A stretch of DNA of 64,000 nt from contig CAVWMN010000002.1 in the NCBI GenBank assembly GCA_963756115.1, positions 496,001 to 560,000 on the forward strand, read 5' to 3'. Numbering within the stretch: position 1 is the first letter of the stretch; every line of letters starts with the position of its first letter. The translations under genes and the position numbers were made by a program. The notes beneath the pieces were generated by a model. The model saw only the letters and a program-made list of their open reading frames with translations. It searched no databases and was not told the DNA's origin. This DNA is from JTS-RE37 sp963756115 (GTDB lineage Bacteria > Bacteroidota > Bacteroidia > Flavobacteriales > Flavobacteriaceae). This document shows, piece after piece, positions 46,473-56,910 of this stretch.

Positions 46473-47872
46473 AAATACATCCAATAATCTTACCGCTCCT
46501 GATGTGTGTAGCATGCGGCCAAAAATCGGAAGACCGCCGGGAAATTAGGCAGGAAATATCCCGGGCCGTTAAACTGATGACCCTGGATCCGGGGCATTTC
46601 CATGCAGCACTTGTGCAGAAGACCATGTACAGTGAGGTGGATTCAAACCTGTATGTCTTTGCGCCCAAAGGCCCTGAAGTACAGGATTTCCTGGATAAGA
46701 TAAGCGCGTATAACACCCGTGGGGAATCGCCCACCCATTGGAATGTGGTGCCATATCTGGGAGATGATTACCTGGAAAAAATGCTGGCTGAAAAACCCGG
46801 TAATGTTATGATCGTTGCCGGCAAAAATTCCAGGAAAGTAGACTATATCCTGGCAGCGGTAAATGCCGGGTTGAATGTTTACGCTGATAAACCGCTAGTG
46901 ATAAATCCTTCGGGTTACCAAAAATTAAAGGAGGCATTCAAAATCGCTGCTAAAAATAAAGTCCTGATCTACGACATCATGACCGAACGGTTTGAAGCCA
47001 CCACGGCATTGCAAAAATTGATGTCTACTGTGCCGGAGGTATTTGGTGAATTGGAAAATGGCAGCCCGGAAGAACCCTCGGTTAGCAAGGAGAGCATCCA
47101 TCACTTTTTTAAAAATGTATCGGGCCAGCCGCTGGTCAGGCCACCCTGGTTCTTTGATGTGGAAGAAGAAGGAGAGGGGATCGTGGATGTGACCACGCAC
47201 CTGGTGGACCTGGTACAGTGGGAGCTGTTCCCCGGTCAGATTATAGATACTTCCGAGGTGCAAATGATAGCAGCCAGGCGCTGGCCTACCATTCTTACAC
47301 GGGAGGAATTCCAAAAAGTGACCGGGCTTGGGGAATTTCCCGATTATCTAAAGAAGGACGTAATAGATGGCAAATTATATGTCTATTGCAACGGCGAGAT
47401 GCTGTATAAGATAAAGGGCAGGCATGCCAGGGTTTCGGTTACATGGAATTTTGAGGCCCCGGAAGGAACAACGGACACGCACCACAGCGTCCTCCGGGGG
47501 ACGAGGAGTAATCTCATTATTAAGCAAGGGGAAACGGAAAGCTATAAACCAACATTATATATAGAATCCAGGGGCTCGCAAGATCTTGAAGCTGATTTGA
47601 AAGCGGCTGTTGCCGGCAGGGTTGCCGAAAATTTCCCCGGAACATCCCTGGAAAAGGTAAAAGAAAACCTCTGGCGATTGGATATTCCCGAAAAGTTTAA
47701 ACCAGGCCACGAGGCACATTTTGCACAGGTTACAGAAAACTACCTGGAATATCTGAAGGAAGGCAAACTTCCGGAGTGGGAAGTGCCCAATATGATCAGC
47801 AAGTACTTTACAACCATGGCGGCGTATAGGATGGCACAAAATAAACCGAAAGGACCGGAGGTACAGAAATGA
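46469..47872 (+). CDS. Gfo/Idh/MocA-like oxidoreductase lipoprotein
   Basis: Lipoprotein of 467 residues (lipobox CVAC, cysteine 15). A Rossmann-type N-terminal domain contains KLMTLDPGHFHAAL and VYADKPLVINPSGY, followed by a distinct C-terminal domain (WFFDVEEEGEGIVDVTTHLVD; PDYLKKDVIDG) known as a putative oxidoreductase C-terminal domain in Bacteroidetes and Planctomycetes. Coupled to the preceding oxidoreductase gene. Likely acts in the periplasm on an oxidised sugar. Convergent with the GH127-like gene. Confidence 0.85.
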   Translation: MKIHPIILPLLMCVACGQKSEDRREIRQEISRAVKLMTLDPGHFHAALVQKTMYSEVDSNLYVFAPKGPEVQDFLDKISAYNTRGESPTHWNVVPYLGDDYLEKMLAEKPGNVMIVAGKNSRKVDYILAAVNAGLNVYADKPLVINPSGYQKLKEAFKIAAKNKVLIYDIMTERFEATTALQKLMSTVPEVFGELENGSPEEPSVSKESIHHFFKNVSGQPLVRPPWFFDVEEEGEGIVDVTTHLVDLVQWELFPGQIIDTSEVQMIAARRWPTILTREEFQKVTGLGEFPDYLKKDVIDGKLYVYCNGEMLYKIKGRHARVSVTWNFEAPEGTTDTHHSVLRGTRSNLIIKQGETESYKPTLYIESRGSQDLEADLKAAVAGRVAENFPGTSLEKVKENLWRLDIPEKFKPGHEAHFAQVTENYLEYLKEGKLPEWEVPNMISKYFTTMAAYRMAQNKPKGPEVQK

Positions 47873-47935
47873 AAATTATGGCACGACGGTTTGCCTGGGG
47901 ATCGGATGTTTCTCCTGCCTTAAATCACATCAGGA

Positions 47936-49999
47936 TTATTCCGAAACTTCCGGAAACCATACCACCATGGACGAATCCCCCCGGTTATTCCATGCATAAT
48001 AGGGTATCAGGTTGAGTTCTTCTTCCTGTACTTTATCCCCTTCCTGTGTATGGGCCGGAAGGGTTATCTCCGGAATGTTATGCACTATTTTATCTTGCAT
48101 CAAGCGGACTATAGCGCTTTCAGGAGCAGGCAATTTATCCATAAAAAAACGCTGTACGGCCCCGTTGTTATCAACACCTTCCGCACAATAGACCAGGGGA
48201 CCCCTTGTGATGGCCACCTTATCCCTATCGGCCAATACCAATTCATTTGCCCTGTTGAATTGAACGGGCATAGGTAATTTCAGGGTTATCCTGTCTTTTG
48301 GTTTCCATGATCTGTCAACAATCGCAAATCCTTTATCCATGACAATCTCAATGGGTTGTCCGTTTACCATAAGTTCAATATCCCCCGGTTTCCCGTTGGT
48401 ATACTGGTAAAGTGAACCCGGTACAAACTGGCTTCCCGCCCAGGTAGGTATCCTCATTTTTACAGCAAATTCCTGTTGACTTTCAGGATTTACTTCCAGT
48501 TCAACAGTACCATCAAACGGATAATTTGCTGTCTGATGCAGTTTCACCTTTCCTTCACTCAATGCGATTTCTGTATGGTTGCCTGCATATAATGTCACAT
48601 AGATTTCATCCGCTGTGTGGGCATACATCATCCCGCTGACCTGTGGAAGCAAACGGGCAAGGTTCGATGGGCAGCAAGCTGTATCGAACCAAGGGGACCG
48701 GCCTGCTTTCCCATGATTGAATGGGGTGATGCCATCTGATTCCAGGGGGTTTACATAAAAGAATTTGTTGCCGTTCAAATTCATCCCTGCCAATGAATTG
48801 TTGAACAAGGCAACTTCAGCAACATCCATAAACTTAGCATCCCCGTGTTCCAGGAACATCCTGTGGTTAAAAAGTACGTTGCCCACAGCGGCACATGTTT
48901 CATTATAGGCATCCTTATTGGGCAGTTCATATTCGGCCCCAAAACCTTCTATCCCTTGGACGGCTCCCAAACCCCCCGTAATATGCATTTTTGTATCCAC
49001 TATGTTCTGCCATATCGAATTCAGGGCATGATCATACACCCTGTTGTTGGTCAATGCCCCTACATCGGCCATCGCGGTATACATGTAGGCGGCCCGAACA
49101 GCATGTCCCACGGCAGTTGTCTGCTCGCTAACAGGCAAATGCTGTTGCGCATACGCCGGAGACATAACGCCTTCCCCTTCCGGTATGTAGGTTTTACCCC
49201 GAATATCCAGGAATTTTCTGGCCATTTCCAAATACAGCTCTTTGCCTGTGGCATGATATAGCTTGACCAGTGCTAGTTCCAGTTCCTGGTGTCCCGGAGC
49301 CTGGTTGACAGGTTTGCCATCATTGTAAGCCGGATCACCTTCAAAAAATACCTTGTTAATGTGCCGGGCATTTTTCTCGGCAATTTTCAACCATTTATCC
49401 TTTCCGGTTGACCTGTAATATGCAATGGCGGCTTCGTACATATGTCCCATATTGTAAAGTTCATGACTGTGCAGTACAAAGGAATAGGGTTTGTCCCCCA
49501 TCCCACCACCCCCCCAGGGATCGTGGTTTTTGGACACACCTGTAATATGGGCTTCGTACAGGTAGCCATCTTCTTGCTGGGCATCCCCAATGATATCGAT
49601 GATCCCATCCAAACGTTTTTCCAATTCCCTGTCAGGATTTTCCATTAACGAGAGCGCCGCACCTTCCATTACTTTATAAAGGTCTGAAGCAATATACCGA
49701 TGCGGGAAAGGCAAATCCGTAGTATCCCCTTTTAAATATTTTGCCGTCTTTTCCAGGTTTTCCACCGCTGGTATCGTCTTATCCAGGCCAAAAGGAACCA
49801 GGGTATCTGCCTGGACCTTTAAACGTGGTTTCCAGAAGGTATCGTCCAGCCTGACCTTGTTGAACAATACGGCCTGCAGCTGTTCCCTGGGATTCTCATC
49901 GATTGGATTTCCTTTATCGGAAGTTTCTTCCCCGCAACCCGTAAGGAAGATACAAATACCACTTAAGAGTATGCCTTTCATCACGTTGGTTACATTCAT
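47936..49999 (-). CDS. GH127-like beta-L-arabinofuranosidase family lipoprotein
   Basis: Lipoprotein of 687 residues (lipobox FLTGC, Cys22). An (alpha/alpha)6 barrel is followed by beta-sandwich domains as in GH127. The zinc/thiolate active-site residues of HypBA1 are kept: E367 and C369 in NETCAAVGN, and C442/C443 in TACCPSN. Expected action: release of L-arabinofuranose or a related sugar in the periplasm. It begins 12 bases after the next GH127-like gene, forming an operon with it and the penicillin-acylase family gene upstream. Confidence 0.88.
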   Translation of the reverse strand: MNVTNVMKGILLSGICIFLTGCGEETSDKGNPIDENPREQLQAVLFNKVRLDDTFWKPRLKVQADTLVPFGLDKTIPAVENLEKTAKYLKGDTTDLPFPHRYIASDLYKVMEGAALSLMENPDRELEKRLDGIIDIIGDAQQEDGYLYEAHITGVSKNHDPWGGGGMGDKPYSFVLHSHELYNMGHMYEAAIAYYRSTGKDKWLKIAEKNARHINKVFFEGDPAYNDGKPVNQAPGHQELELALVKLYHATGKELYLEMARKFLDIRGKTYIPEGEGVMSPAYAQQHLPVSEQTTAVGHAVRAAYMYTAMADVGALTNNRVYDHALNSIWQNIVDTKMHITGGLGAVQGIEGFGAEYELPNKDAYNETCAAVGNVLFNHRMFLEHGDAKFMDVAEVALFNNSLAGMNLNGNKFFYVNPLESDGITPFNHGKAGRSPWFDTACCPSNLARLLPQVSGMMYAHTADEIYVTLYAGNHTEIALSEGKVKLHQTANYPFDGTVELEVNPESQQEFAVKMRIPTWAGSQFVPGSLYQYTNGKPGDIELMVNGQPIEIVMDKGFAIVDRSWKPKDRITLKLPMPVQFNRANELVLADRDKVAITRGPLVYCAEGVDNNGAVQRFFMDKLPAPESAIVRLMQDKIVHNIPEITLPAHTQEGDKVQEEELNLIPYYAWNNRGDSSMVVWFPEVSE

Positions 50000-50011
50000 C
50001 GCATACAGTAT

Positions 50012-52138
50012 TTACTTTACATTATAGGTGGGAAACTGCGAAATACGCAGCGTGGTACAGCCATAGGGAACAAGGGTAATTTCCTGCACAGTACCCTTGC
50101 TTTCCGGATAGTTGCCCCAGAATGGGGGTAAATAGGGCACGCCGTTTTCAGCTTTCCATTCGGGTACCTTAATGCCTTTCAATTTTAAAGCTACAGGTGC
50201 ATTTTCCAGGTTCCACGGGTACGAACCGTCCCATGGATTCTCGACTACCGTTACAGAATTCGGGATATTGTCCAGTTCTTTTTGGATCAAACCGAAGTTC
50301 CAGGCATCCTTCGCGAACACTTCCGTAAACTCTCTATAGCCATCACCCCTGTCCCGGGTTTTCTCCTCACTTTCAATTCGCAGGGCATACACCAGGGGTC
50401 CTCTCTCCACTGCGGCGGTAAACTCATGCCATACGGAATATTTTATTTTCATTGGAAAATGCAGGCTAAGCTTGTCGCCATTTTGCCATTCCCTGTTCAG
50501 TATGGCAACCTGGTTGGTTATATCGACCGTTGTTAGTGTCCCATTTAAGCTTATGGATACGCTGTCGGCCCATGCCGGTATCCTTGCATGGAAGGGGAAG
50601 GTTGCGTTTTCGCTCAATACGAATTGGAAGTCCACTGTTTCCCGGAACGGAAACCCGGTGGTTTCAATAATTTCCAGATCCACGTTGTCTGCTACTTTTA
50701 GGTTTGCCGAACTGGGCGCATATTGCATCGCAGCCACACCCCCATCGGGGGTGGCATAAAACAGATTCTGCACGAATTTTGGCCATGACTGATGCATATT
50801 GGTTGTGCAGCAGGGATATCCCGAAAGTGTTCCGAATACAAAATCGGTTCCTTTATGCCCATTATTCTCAAATGATACATCCATTCTGTCGCTGAGTTCT
50901 ATCTGGTTGGCGGCCTGGAAGTATTGCCTGGAGCGATAATCATCGGAAGCTTGTGCCGGCAACGCATTGTAGGTAATTTTTTCCAGTTGGTCTGCAAATT
51001 CCATATCCCCGGTTATCTTGATCATGGTTTCCAAGGAAAACATCTCCTCAGAAATAGAACAAAATTCTATCCCCTGCAACGGGTTTGTCCCGTGCAGCGG
51101 TTCATCTCCTCCATACATACCCTGGGCCTGGCCATGGTATTTTTTAATGTCCTTTAAAGCCTTTTTAACAGCGGCCAAATGGTTGGGATCCTTGTCTGCC
51201 TGGTACGCCACCACTGGTTCTTTAAGGCCCTGTGCAAAATTCACGGTATGAAGGCCCCCTATTTTTGAAACTGTCAAAGAATTGATCTCAGTGGTATCAA
51301 ACGGGTACCGTTTTAACTTGTTGTAAGACCATACATCTTTTGGGTCATTGTGATTTTCCTCATTCAGGAAAACCGTGGTCCAGGGAAAGGTCTGCTCCTG
51401 GATGATCTCGCCGAGATCCAACAGGAATTTATCGCCGGTAATATTGTAAAGCCAGTACACAACCTGTAAGTTGTCCCCTCCCCTTCGGTTGGCCCAGAGG
51501 GTTAATTTGTCAAGGGGGGTCGATGGAAGCTCTTTCAGTTGATATTGGAAATATCTTGTAAGCGTTTCAATCACCCGTGGATCTTCCGTCGCATTGTAGT
51601 ATTGCTGTAATATTTTCAGCATAACCATCTTTGGCCACCAATCTGTCCGCTGCCCTCTTTGAAGGCCTGCTTCATATGTCGGCTCCTTGTCGAACGGAAC
51701 CGGTCCGATATACCCTTCCGGGGTTTGGTTATCAATGGTCCATTCTACCCATTCCTGTGCTTTTGCCTTTAAACCTGCGTCATCCAGGATATATGCCAGG
51801 GGCAGCAACCCATCTATCCAATAGGGGCCTCGTTCCCAACCGTCACCATCGCCTCCCAGCCAGCCGTTGCGGGGTCCTACAACTTCAGGATAGATCGAAT
51901 CCAGGTTGCCGGTCATCCCGGAAGCCATTCGTTGGAGCTGTTCCCTGAGCCATCCTTTGGGTTTTATGGCTCCAAGGGGTAATTCCAAATAGTGGGATTC
52001 TGCAAGCGGCGCCCTGGAAGATGGGTAATTGGCCTGTTTGGAATACAGCGCTCCCACGGGGGTCGTGATCTTGCTGTTCGTGCCCTGGCAGGCAAGCAAT
52101 AATATGGGAATTGCAAATGTGATCAGCGTATGTTTCAT
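50012..52138 (-). CDS. GH127/GH146-like beta-L-arabinofuranosidase family lipoprotein
   Basis: Lipoprotein of 708 residues (lipobox LLLAC, Cys17). Distant from the neighbouring GH127-like protein but with the same fold and key residues: E358 and C360 in IEFCSISEE, and the double cysteine C443/C444 in YPCCTTNMHQ. It is probably a secreted glycoside hydrolase on arabinose-containing or other furanose glycans; the precise family is uncertain. Second gene of a three-gene minus-strand operon. Confidence 0.85.
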   Translation of the reverse strand: MKHTLITFAIPILLLACQGTNSKITTPVGALYSKQANYPSSRAPLAESHYLELPLGAIKPKGWLREQLQRMASGMTGNLDSIYPEVVGPRNGWLGGDGDGWERGPYWIDGLLPLAYILDDAGLKAKAQEWVEWTIDNQTPEGYIGPVPFDKEPTYEAGLQRGQRTDWWPKMVMLKILQQYYNATEDPRVIETLTRYFQYQLKELPSTPLDKLTLWANRRGGDNLQVVYWLYNITGDKFLLDLGEIIQEQTFPWTTVFLNEENHNDPKDVWSYNKLKRYPFDTTEINSLTVSKIGGLHTVNFAQGLKEPVVAYQADKDPNHLAAVKKALKDIKKYHGQAQGMYGGDEPLHGTNPLQGIEFCSISEEMFSLETMIKITGDMEFADQLEKITYNALPAQASDDYRSRQYFQAANQIELSDRMDVSFENNGHKGTDFVFGTLSGYPCCTTNMHQSWPKFVQNLFYATPDGGVAAMQYAPSSANLKVADNVDLEIIETTGFPFRETVDFQFVLSENATFPFHARIPAWADSVSISLNGTLTTVDITNQVAILNREWQNGDKLSLHFPMKIKYSVWHEFTAAVERGPLVYALRIESEEKTRDRGDGYREFTEVFAKDAWNFGLIQKELDNIPNSVTVVENPWDGSYPWNLENAPVALKLKGIKVPEWKAENGVPYLPPFWGNYPESKGTVQEITLVPYGCTTLRISQFPTYNVK

Positions 52139-52230
52139 TATTGAAATAGTTGCATTACTATGGATTGGGGTCCTTGTTATTTTGAATAGGGGTACACGGC
52201 GATTTTACTTTTCCCTGTAGGAACGTTTAC

Positions 52231-54321
52231 TCATTTTACAACGAAACCGTTTTCCGTTAGGACCTCTACCCTGGCCGTATGGGCATCCACCTGGTCTTTT
52301 GTTATCCAGGCGTCGCGCAGTTCCTTTTTTGAGAATAATTCCAGCTGATCACCGTAGTGGGGAGAATCCTTTTGGGTGGCATTCCCATAGCTTAGCAATA
52401 CTTTGGCCGTTACTTTTTCCCCAAACTCAATGACCCCCACCCAGGAGTCACCGCCACCCACGTACAAATGGTCATTATCCCCCCCTCCCGGCCAGGCTAC
52501 CCGGAATACCCCCAGCGAACCATCGGTTCCATTCGCGGGAAGGTCTTTATCATTATATTGGATCCGGTAATAATCCCCCCAGGGAAGGTCTAATTTACCG
52601 TATTTTGCCTCCAGTTCGCTCACTGACTCTTCCAGCAGCTGCACTGCCAGGGCAGGATCAGCCAGGCCATCCGGGGTTAAAGTGGGGCTATCCTGATCCC
52701 ATTTTACCTCATAATTGGATTCCCTGTTAGGATTGAATTTATTTGCCCAGGTATAAAATAAAAGCATGCCTTTACTGTCAGCGTCCGCTTCCCTGTCCCA
52801 GTTTTCCAATACCGCCTTTGCGTTAAGGGCTTTCTCAGAACCTGATTTATCAATGGCTGCAAAGAGATCATCCAAAATCCTGTCTGCGAATTCCAGCCGG
52901 GTAGAGAGTTTGTATCCCACCAATTCATCAAAAGTTACCGATTCGTCCTCCATCAGCATCCTTGCCGAACGTTGCGGTCTGAAGGTCATATATTGAGGAG
53001 CCATGTAGCCCGGATAATCGTCCGCATTCAATGTCATGGGTATGGTACTCGTCCAGGGGGGGTCGTTGGCATTCTGTAGCCACCCACCCGTGGGGTTTTT
53101 GATTTTAGGCAGGTCTTCATAATTATGGACTTCTGTCCATACATCCACCGATTTTCCGCCGGGAATTATCCGGTCCCAATAGTCCCAGGAATCTTCACTC
53201 CTCTTTGGCACCAACCCATTGAAAAGGTAGAATATGGTACCGGCTTTATCGGCGTACATCACATTCCAGAAGGGTATTTGTGCCATTTTTAAAGCAGCTT
53301 CAAATTCATCAAAACCAGTGCTGTTTATCATCCGCCACCATTGCAGGAACATATCGGGCCGGTCCAGCCCAACCATGCGCAATGCCAGGACTTTGTCTTT
53401 GGTTTGTTTGATAACAGGGCCATGAACGGTTTTAAGCAGAGATAGTTCCTGTTCAGACATCGTTCCATCTTCCTGTTTGATTTTAATGACCTTTTGGGTG
53501 GCTTCAAATTCCCTGGTTTCGCCATCGAGCAAATAGCCCCCATCTTTCAGGGTTATTTCGTAGGTATCTGCATTATCAATGGTATTATCTGTATGGCTCC
53601 ACCCTAAATAGTCGTTAAACCCTATGGCAATCCCAGGAAAACCAACCAGGGTGCTCCCATACATATTTTTACCATCGAGTTTGAGGTGCGATTCAAAGAA
53701 GAGGAATTCCTGCCACCACGGCAAATGTGGGTTCTGCACCAGCATGGCATGTCCGGAAGCAGACCGACTGGGAGCTATCGCATAGGTATTGCTTCCCATG
53801 TCCGGCCATTGCTGCACACGACCCAGGTCATTCCCCCCGATAAACCGTGTAAAGATTACATACATACTATGCATGTTCACGTCTTTGATAGTAAGCGGCA
53901 GGACTATTTTGTTCTTTTCATCAATAGCCGCAGGATTGGTAGTTGCATAGGCATTTAAGCCGTCGACAAAGGCTTTATATATCCGTTTTAATTCAGGGTC
54001 TTGTTTTGCTTCCCATTCCTTCGCCAGGGTTTCAAAACCCAGGGTATGGATCAGGATATCATTTTGCAGCTTACTTTCTCCCCAGTATTCCGCTCCCCTG
54101 CCCCTGGAACTCCCATACAGTTCCAGGATCAGGTTGGCATGGTTGTGCATTTGCGCCCAGCCTTGTGCGAAAAACAATTCATCGATACTATTTGCCGTAA
54201 TATGGGGGACACCCCAGCTATCCCAGGCGATTTGGGTTGTGGATACGTCATCTTCATTTTGGGAGCAGGACATGGCAAGGCCAGCAAAGACAAGGAATAG
54301 GATTAAAAATCGGATATTCAT
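52231..54321 (-). CDS. Penicillin acylase family (Ntn-hydrolase) lipoprotein
   Basis: Lipoprotein of 696 residues (lipobox LAMSC, Cys19). Ntn hydrolases of this family cut themselves so that a Ser becomes the N-terminal nucleophile of the beta chain; here the site is G176-S177-N178 in DMGSNTYAIAP. Downstream are NPHLPW and GFNDYLGWSHTDN. Members cleave penicillins, cyclic imides or acyl-homoserine lactones; the substrate is not determinable. It is the first gene upstream of the two GH127-like genes, so an amidated or acylated glycan substrate is possible, as is coincidental linkage. Confidence 0.9.
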   Translation of the reverse strand: MNIRFLILFLVFAGLAMSCSQNEDDVSTTQIAWDSWGVPHITANSIDELFFAQGWAQMHNHANLILELYGSSRGRGAEYWGESKLQNDILIHTLGFETLAKEWEAKQDPELKRIYKAFVDGLNAYATTNPAAIDEKNKIVLPLTIKDVNMHSMYVIFTRFIGGNDLGRVQQWPDMGSNTYAIAPSRSASGHAMLVQNPHLPWWQEFLFFESHLKLDGKNMYGSTLVGFPGIAIGFNDYLGWSHTDNTIDNADTYEITLKDGGYLLDGETREFEATQKVIKIKQEDGTMSEQELSLLKTVHGPVIKQTKDKVLALRMVGLDRPDMFLQWWRMINSTGFDEFEAALKMAQIPFWNVMYADKAGTIFYLFNGLVPKRSEDSWDYWDRIIPGGKSVDVWTEVHNYEDLPKIKNPTGGWLQNANDPPWTSTIPMTLNADDYPGYMAPQYMTFRPQRSARMLMEDESVTFDELVGYKLSTRLEFADRILDDLFAAIDKSGSEKALNAKAVLENWDREADADSKGMLLFYTWANKFNPNRESNYEVKWDQDSPTLTPDGLADPALAVQLLEESVSELEAKYGKLDLPWGDYYRIQYNDKDLPANGTDGSLGVFRVAWPGGGDNDHLYVGGGDSWVGVIEFGEKVTAKVLLSYGNATQKDSPHYGDQLELFSKKELRDAWITKDQVDAHTARVEVLTENGFVVK

Positions 54322-55100
54322 ATTGGATGGATTACTTTTTTTATAGGTGACGGAAACAGTACGGTTTAAAGCGAAGTATGAGTTCGGCGGAATCCTTTGT
54401 TTTTAGGGGGGCAAAGAATTATCAAAAAACAAACTCTACATGCGATCGTCCCGTTTGATTTTAAATGTAACTAATTTTTGATTTAATCCAGGTCTGCGAA
54501 TATAAGCTGAGGAAGCCTCTGAGGTGAGATTTAAGCATGGATCCCAGCAAACAAGGTCAATGTCACACTGTTTGGAAACCCGGAGATATTTAGGGATTAT
54601 GCTAGGCCGGGAGGCACCACGTATCTGAGCGGCCACGGTAGAAGTGCAAGTTCCCGGGAGACGGTAACCAGTGGATGGAGAAGTACAACAACGTCTGGAA
54701 GTACGTAATCCGCTATAAAATAGGATAATATGGTGTTTCCCTGGGGACATAGGTAAGTCGTGAAAAGTTACCGTTTCTAGCCAGCCTGATGCTACAAAGA
54801 ATTAAAATTTCGGATTATAAACCAATTTTAATTTCATAGTTTACTGCGTTTGACCTTTGGAAGAGTCCAGTCTGACATAGGATTGCACCTACTGGATATC
54901 CTTGGAAAACAGAACGTAAACCCGGTATTGTACTTTTCTTTTACCGGAGTTCGTCATCTGCAAAGAACCAGGCTGGAAAACCAGATGAATCTTCAGTTCA
55001 TAACCTTTTTTTGACCTATCGATGGATTGTCTCTGCAATCCGGGACATAATTTTGCCAATCCTATGACTGGTCCTGGCATTATTGTTGGAGAAGATACAA
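54322..55100. other. Region without intact genes at the left edge of the decayed zone
   Basis: About 0.8 kb. Small frames on both strands are interrupted and unrecognised: the minus frame at 54436-54750 and a plus frame near 54861-55015 reading SDIGLHLLDILGK show no family match I can name. Probably decayed sequence. Confidence 0.4.
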
Positions 55101-55557
55101 TCCTGCTTTTGTGGAATTGTTGGGACTATTCCGAGGAGGAATTGAGCTTGCCAAAAATATCCGCAATATCGGACTTTATTTATGATGAAGACAGGGAACG
55201 TACGGCCGCTCACAGGAAAAACTTAAAGAAGAATGTGCCTTTAGTTAATTTTGAAAACCGGTATGTATGTAAATCCGGGGAGGTTGTCTGGCTACATTGG
55301 ACCTCCATCCCTGTGGAGGAGGAACAATTAATTTATGCTATCGCAAAAGATGTCACCCATAAGAAAGAGCTGGAAAAGGAGCGTGTATCACGCTTAAATC
55401 AGCTTTCCCGGGTAAATGAAAAGCTTAAGCAACTAAACTATACAACTTCGCACGATTTACGATCCCCTTTGAATAATTTGATTTCGATGGTGGATTTAAT
55501 TGATGAAAGCCAAATCGGGGATGAGGAAAACGTGGAAACATTTCGTTTTATCCGGCT
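55100..55557 (+). pseudogene. Truncated PAS-domain histidine kinase
   Basis: Fragment of a sensor kinase. The end of a PAS domain (DYSEEEL, DRERTAAHR, NRYVCKSGEVVWLHW) runs into a linker and the start of HisKA with the acceptor histidine in TTSHDLRSPLNNL, then stops being kinase-like about 25 residues later. The ATP-binding domain is missing and the frame passes directly into acyltransferase-like sequence. The PAS start is also broken. The open frame can be read from ATG 55022, but the first 25 residues do not fit. Confidence 0.8.
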
Positions 55558-56190
55558 TTGAGACCAATTGCCCTATTTGTTTTCGTCATTGCGGCGATTC
55601 TTCCCTATACATTTTTATCCGTCCATTTTGAAGCCACCCACGACCTGGTAAATGATATAGCGAGACATTCATTTTTCATATTTTTTGTAATCGCCGGAAT
55701 GTTGTTTTTCCGATTCCAGCAGGCTGCGGAGATCTTGAATCAAAAAGGAGGCTTTCCCTGGGTAATGCATTGGTGTCGATACGGCTAATCAAAGTTTTGA
55801 GATGGAATGGTTGGGAGCCATTTGATGTTTGGGATAATTGGATTGAAAAGCCACAGACCTATTTATTTCTCGCCCTTGTAAATTTCAATCTCATGGATGT
55901 GGGTATTCAGCAGTCTGGGATATCGAAAAAAATATCTTAACAAGGGTAGCAGGCTGCTCAGTTATGCCAATACGGCAGTTTATCCTTTCTATATTTTTTA
56001 CCAGACGGTCATTGTTGCCATCGCATATTATGTGGTGGGTACCCGGGATGATGTGTCCCTGAAGCTACTTTTTTTGCTGATCACTGTTTCCTCCTTACAG
56101 GAACGGGATCTATCATTTGTTTATCCAACCCTATAATGCGATCCGTTTTTATTCGAGATGAAGAAGCTGGGCCTCCTAAAACTCCAATCC
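55558..56190 (+). pseudogene. Frameshifted acyltransferase (acyltransferase 3 family) remnant
   Basis: C-terminal half of a membrane acyltransferase in three or more frames: 55558-55740 (IALFVFVIAAILPYTFLSVH), about 55750-55900 (LIKVLRWNGWEPFDVWDNW), 55890-56090 (GSRLLSYANTAVYPFYIFYQ), and 56100-56175 (IYHLFIQPYNAIRF then MKKLG). Joined end to end they read as a normal OpgC/acyltransferase-3 C-terminus, so the gene was once real and has decayed by frameshifts after fusion to the kinase fragment. Confidence 0.8.
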
Positions 56191-56234
56191 TGTGAGGATT
56201 TAGGAACGCCCGGAAATTTTAGGGTCGGTTGGGG
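56191..56234. other. Junction between acyltransferase remnant and repeat B copy
   Basis: Short stretch in which the acyltransferase remnant gives way to the hairpin repeat. Nothing else recognised. Confidence 0.3.
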
Positions 56235-56452
56235 TCGTTTTCCCGGACCGAGCGTTATACAACGGTCCTATGGACCTTTTTAGCGAGGGGGCAGATGGTG
56301 TGCAGGGGTAGCGCCACTAATGCTCTAATTTTAATTATATAGATACAGTGTTTGGAATATATACAGCGTTTGGAAACGTTAAAAGCCATAAAAGTAGGGA
56401 ATTGTAATTTCCATCAATCAATTCATAGCTTCCCCTTCTGGGCTATCTCTCC
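56235..56452. repeat. Decayed single copy of repeat B, left of the metal module
   Basis: Matches the 195-base unit of the array at 60956-61737 in order: CGTTTTCCCGGACCGAGCGTTA, then GGTCC-TAT-GGACCTTTTTAGCGAGG, GGGTAGCGCCACTA, AAAGCC..AAAAGTAGGGAATTG, and CTTCCCCTTCTGGGCTA. Many substitutions and insertions separate it from the intact copies, which fits an older copy on the other side of the metal genes. Confidence 0.8.
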
Positions 56453-56874
56453 CGTTTACCAGCAGCGTCGTTTTCAAACGTACTCCTGTAGTAGGTAATA
56501 ATGACATAATATTGATCGGTTTGAATATGATCGACAACACAATTACTGGTAAATTATGGGCAATAAATCAGGGTTGTGATTCATACCTTCCGAGATTGTG
56601 AGAGGCATCACATTCACAAACGGTATTACAAGTAACCGGACGCTCTTATTCTCAATTTTATGAAGTGAACGGAATACGGGAAAAATAGGTATTGAAGGTG
56701 TTGGCTAGATCCTATTTTAGTGTTGAATGTATATTTAGACAAATCCCGTTAAAGGCCAGGTACGGAAACCACTAAACGAGACCAATACCAGAATACCTAG
56801 AAAATATGATTCGTTCAGTTTAAAGGATGTCCCTTATGACCGCCATGCGGAACTAGTAATTTATCGTATTCATC
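56453..56874. other. Unassigned region before the metal module
   Basis: No intact gene. A short plus frame near 56505-56600 (LIGLNMIDNTITGKLWA) is unrecognised and probably debris. Confidence 0.35.
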
Positions 56875-56906
56875 TATTTTAGCAAATACTAAAATACATA
56901 TATTTG
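56875..56906 (+). promoter_or_regulatory. Probable ArsR operator and promoter
   Basis: Perfect dyad TATTTTAG-CAAATA-CTAAAATA (56875-56896), followed by TATATTTG (56899-56906), an exact match to the Bacteroidetes -7 element TAnnTTTG. The dyad lies where the -33 region should be, so a bound ArsR dimer would block transcription. The start codon at 56911 is only 4 bases beyond the -7 element. Confidence 0.65.
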
Positions 56907-56910
56907 TTTT

